Assembly (NCBI RefSeq): GCF_002775205.1
Contig: NC_036450.1
Location: 26,066,288 to 26,130,287, forward strand
Source: Xiphophorus maculatus
Lineage: Eukaryota > Chordata > Actinopteri > Cyprinodontiformes > Poeciliidae
Direction of reading: 5' to 3'
DNA length: 64,000 nt
A program made the translations under genes and the position numbers. The notes below the pieces were generated by a model that had not been told where the DNA came from, ran no database searches, and saw only the letters and a list, made by a program, of their open reading frames with translations. Shown piece after piece: positions 44,826-64,000 of this stretch; positions within the stretch are counted from its first letter, which is position 1, and every line of letters begins with the position of its first letter.

Positions 44826-45218
44826 CAGGGTTTCCCCCAGAGTTTTATAAGCCTGGCAGGCCACCAGGCTTGACTTATGCTCCCACCAGGCTAAGAATTG
44901 TTCTAACCACTGCCGATCTTTAGTGGTCTACATGCTAAGAACTTCAGCAAATAAAGTGACAAGTCACAAATAAGGGATAAACACATTTTGGAGACTTTAA
45001 TTAGGATGAAATGACTGAAACAACAGTTTTTTTGTTTGCCTTTTTAAGACTCCACAGTTGGTGTTTAGTGCTAATAATATCTTCCAACAACACATAATTA
45101 ACTAGTCATATTTTCAAATTTCCTGTCAACTTTAAAAAAAAAAAAAAGTAACTCAAAAACAAGGTGGGCAGCAGGATGACTACCACTGGGCTTAGCAAGT
45201 TTTCTGTGGGAAACCCTG
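44826..45218. mobile_element. Terminal-inverted-repeat MITE, about 393 bp
   Basis: The left end cagggtttcccccagag matches the reverse complement of the right end (cagggtttcccacagaaaac). No convincing target duplication. A second, partial copy in the opposite orientation lies at about 53129-53320. Confidence 0.65.
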
Positions 45219-45576
45219 TGTCATACTCATATGTGTGAATTTTACATTAATTTTTTTATTTTTTTTTTTTAAAAGATAGCTCCTTTAATTCCAAAAGTCC
45301 AATGAGAGAGTTCGTAGCAGCTCTTGCACAGGAGCAGGTGTTAGTCCACCTCATGTTTTCCTGACAGCTCTCTCTCTCTCTGATGGCTGATCGCTCTCCT
45401 TGTGACCAGGGGAGGCTGTCTATGGCCAGGCATGGAGGGTGGCTGTGGAGAAAGCCAGCCTCTAGACTGAGGCCAGCCAGGAGCAACATGTCGGGACTTT
45501 AACACTTGCCTTTTTACTTTGTTATTCTGATTTTTTTTTTTTTTTTCTTGAATGGACCTACATCTCCAGCTTTAGC

Positions 45577-63862
<18,286 letters not shown>

Positions 63863-64000
63863 GTACGTTTCCTCCGTTGGTCTTGTTCTCATATTTTCTG
63901 GGTGTATGGATGTCTGGGATGTGTGTAAGCCAAAGACTGCAGCTAAAACAAAACAAAGAAAGAAGAAAGGCCCCGCATCATTGCTAGTGTTTGTTTTCCT

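Larger units (their letters stand above)
41690..45576. other. Intergenic region between divergent fbxw2 and crb2
   Basis: No gene recognised. A repeat at about 42520-42790 is shared with 46970-47215 (actttat-aa, ccaaagca, cagtcattca, tactggatag, cccaaggacaca). A worn minus-strand SINE piece is at 43250-43410, and a MITE at 44826-45218. Confidence 0.5.

Overview
This is vertebrate nuclear DNA, almost certainly from a teleost fish. Genes are split into many short exons, the background is AT-rich, and the non-coding part is full of fish-type repeats: tRNA-derived SINEs, hAT- and Tc1-like DNA elements, MITEs, (CA)n, (CT)n and (TA)n tracts. Several repeats look like those of percomorphs, perhaps killifish or livebearers; that last point is inference. 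Exon models below come from reading conserved protein blocks and GT/AG splice sites by eye. In every model the reading phase is kept across all joins.

Layout: (1) 555-2115, minus: the first two coding exons of xrcc4 (DNA double-strand-break repair); the gene continues past the left edge. (2) 8819-11730, plus: zcchc9, complete, 257 aa, four CCHC zinc knuckles. (3) 16497-22964, plus: a complete nine-exon astacin metalloprotease, 252 aa, with an unusual Met-turn. (4) 24860-31162, plus: wdr45 (WIPI4), complete, 358 aa, an autophagy PI3P-binding propeller. (5) 33713-38898, minus: fbxw2, complete, 454 aa, an SCF ubiquitin-ligase receptor, with a possible in-frame N-terminal extension encoded by two more exons up to 41689. 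(6) 45577 to beyond 63862, plus: a Crumbs gene, most likely crb2, 1396 aa in view with signal peptide, 21 EGF-like and three laminin-G domains; the membrane span and cytoplasmic tail lie beyond the right edge.

These genes do not form a pathway. xrcc4/zcchc9 and fbxw2/crb2 are each head-to-head pairs 3-4 kb apart, and wdr45 and fbxw2 are tail-to-tail. The order brings together genes that in human lie on 5q14 (XRCC4, ZCCHC9), Xp11 (WDR45) and 9q33 (FBXW2, CRB2).

Between and inside the genes are intergenic and intronic repeats. They include a hAT-type MITE with an exact 8-bp target duplication nested in a Tc1-like relic, a candidate solo LTR, and several near-perfect short palindromes. I found no clearly new gene system. 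The points most worth checking are the Met-to-Leu change in the astacin, the fbxw2 extension, microsatellites that form splice sites in zcchc9 and fbxw2, and the two long palindromes in introns.
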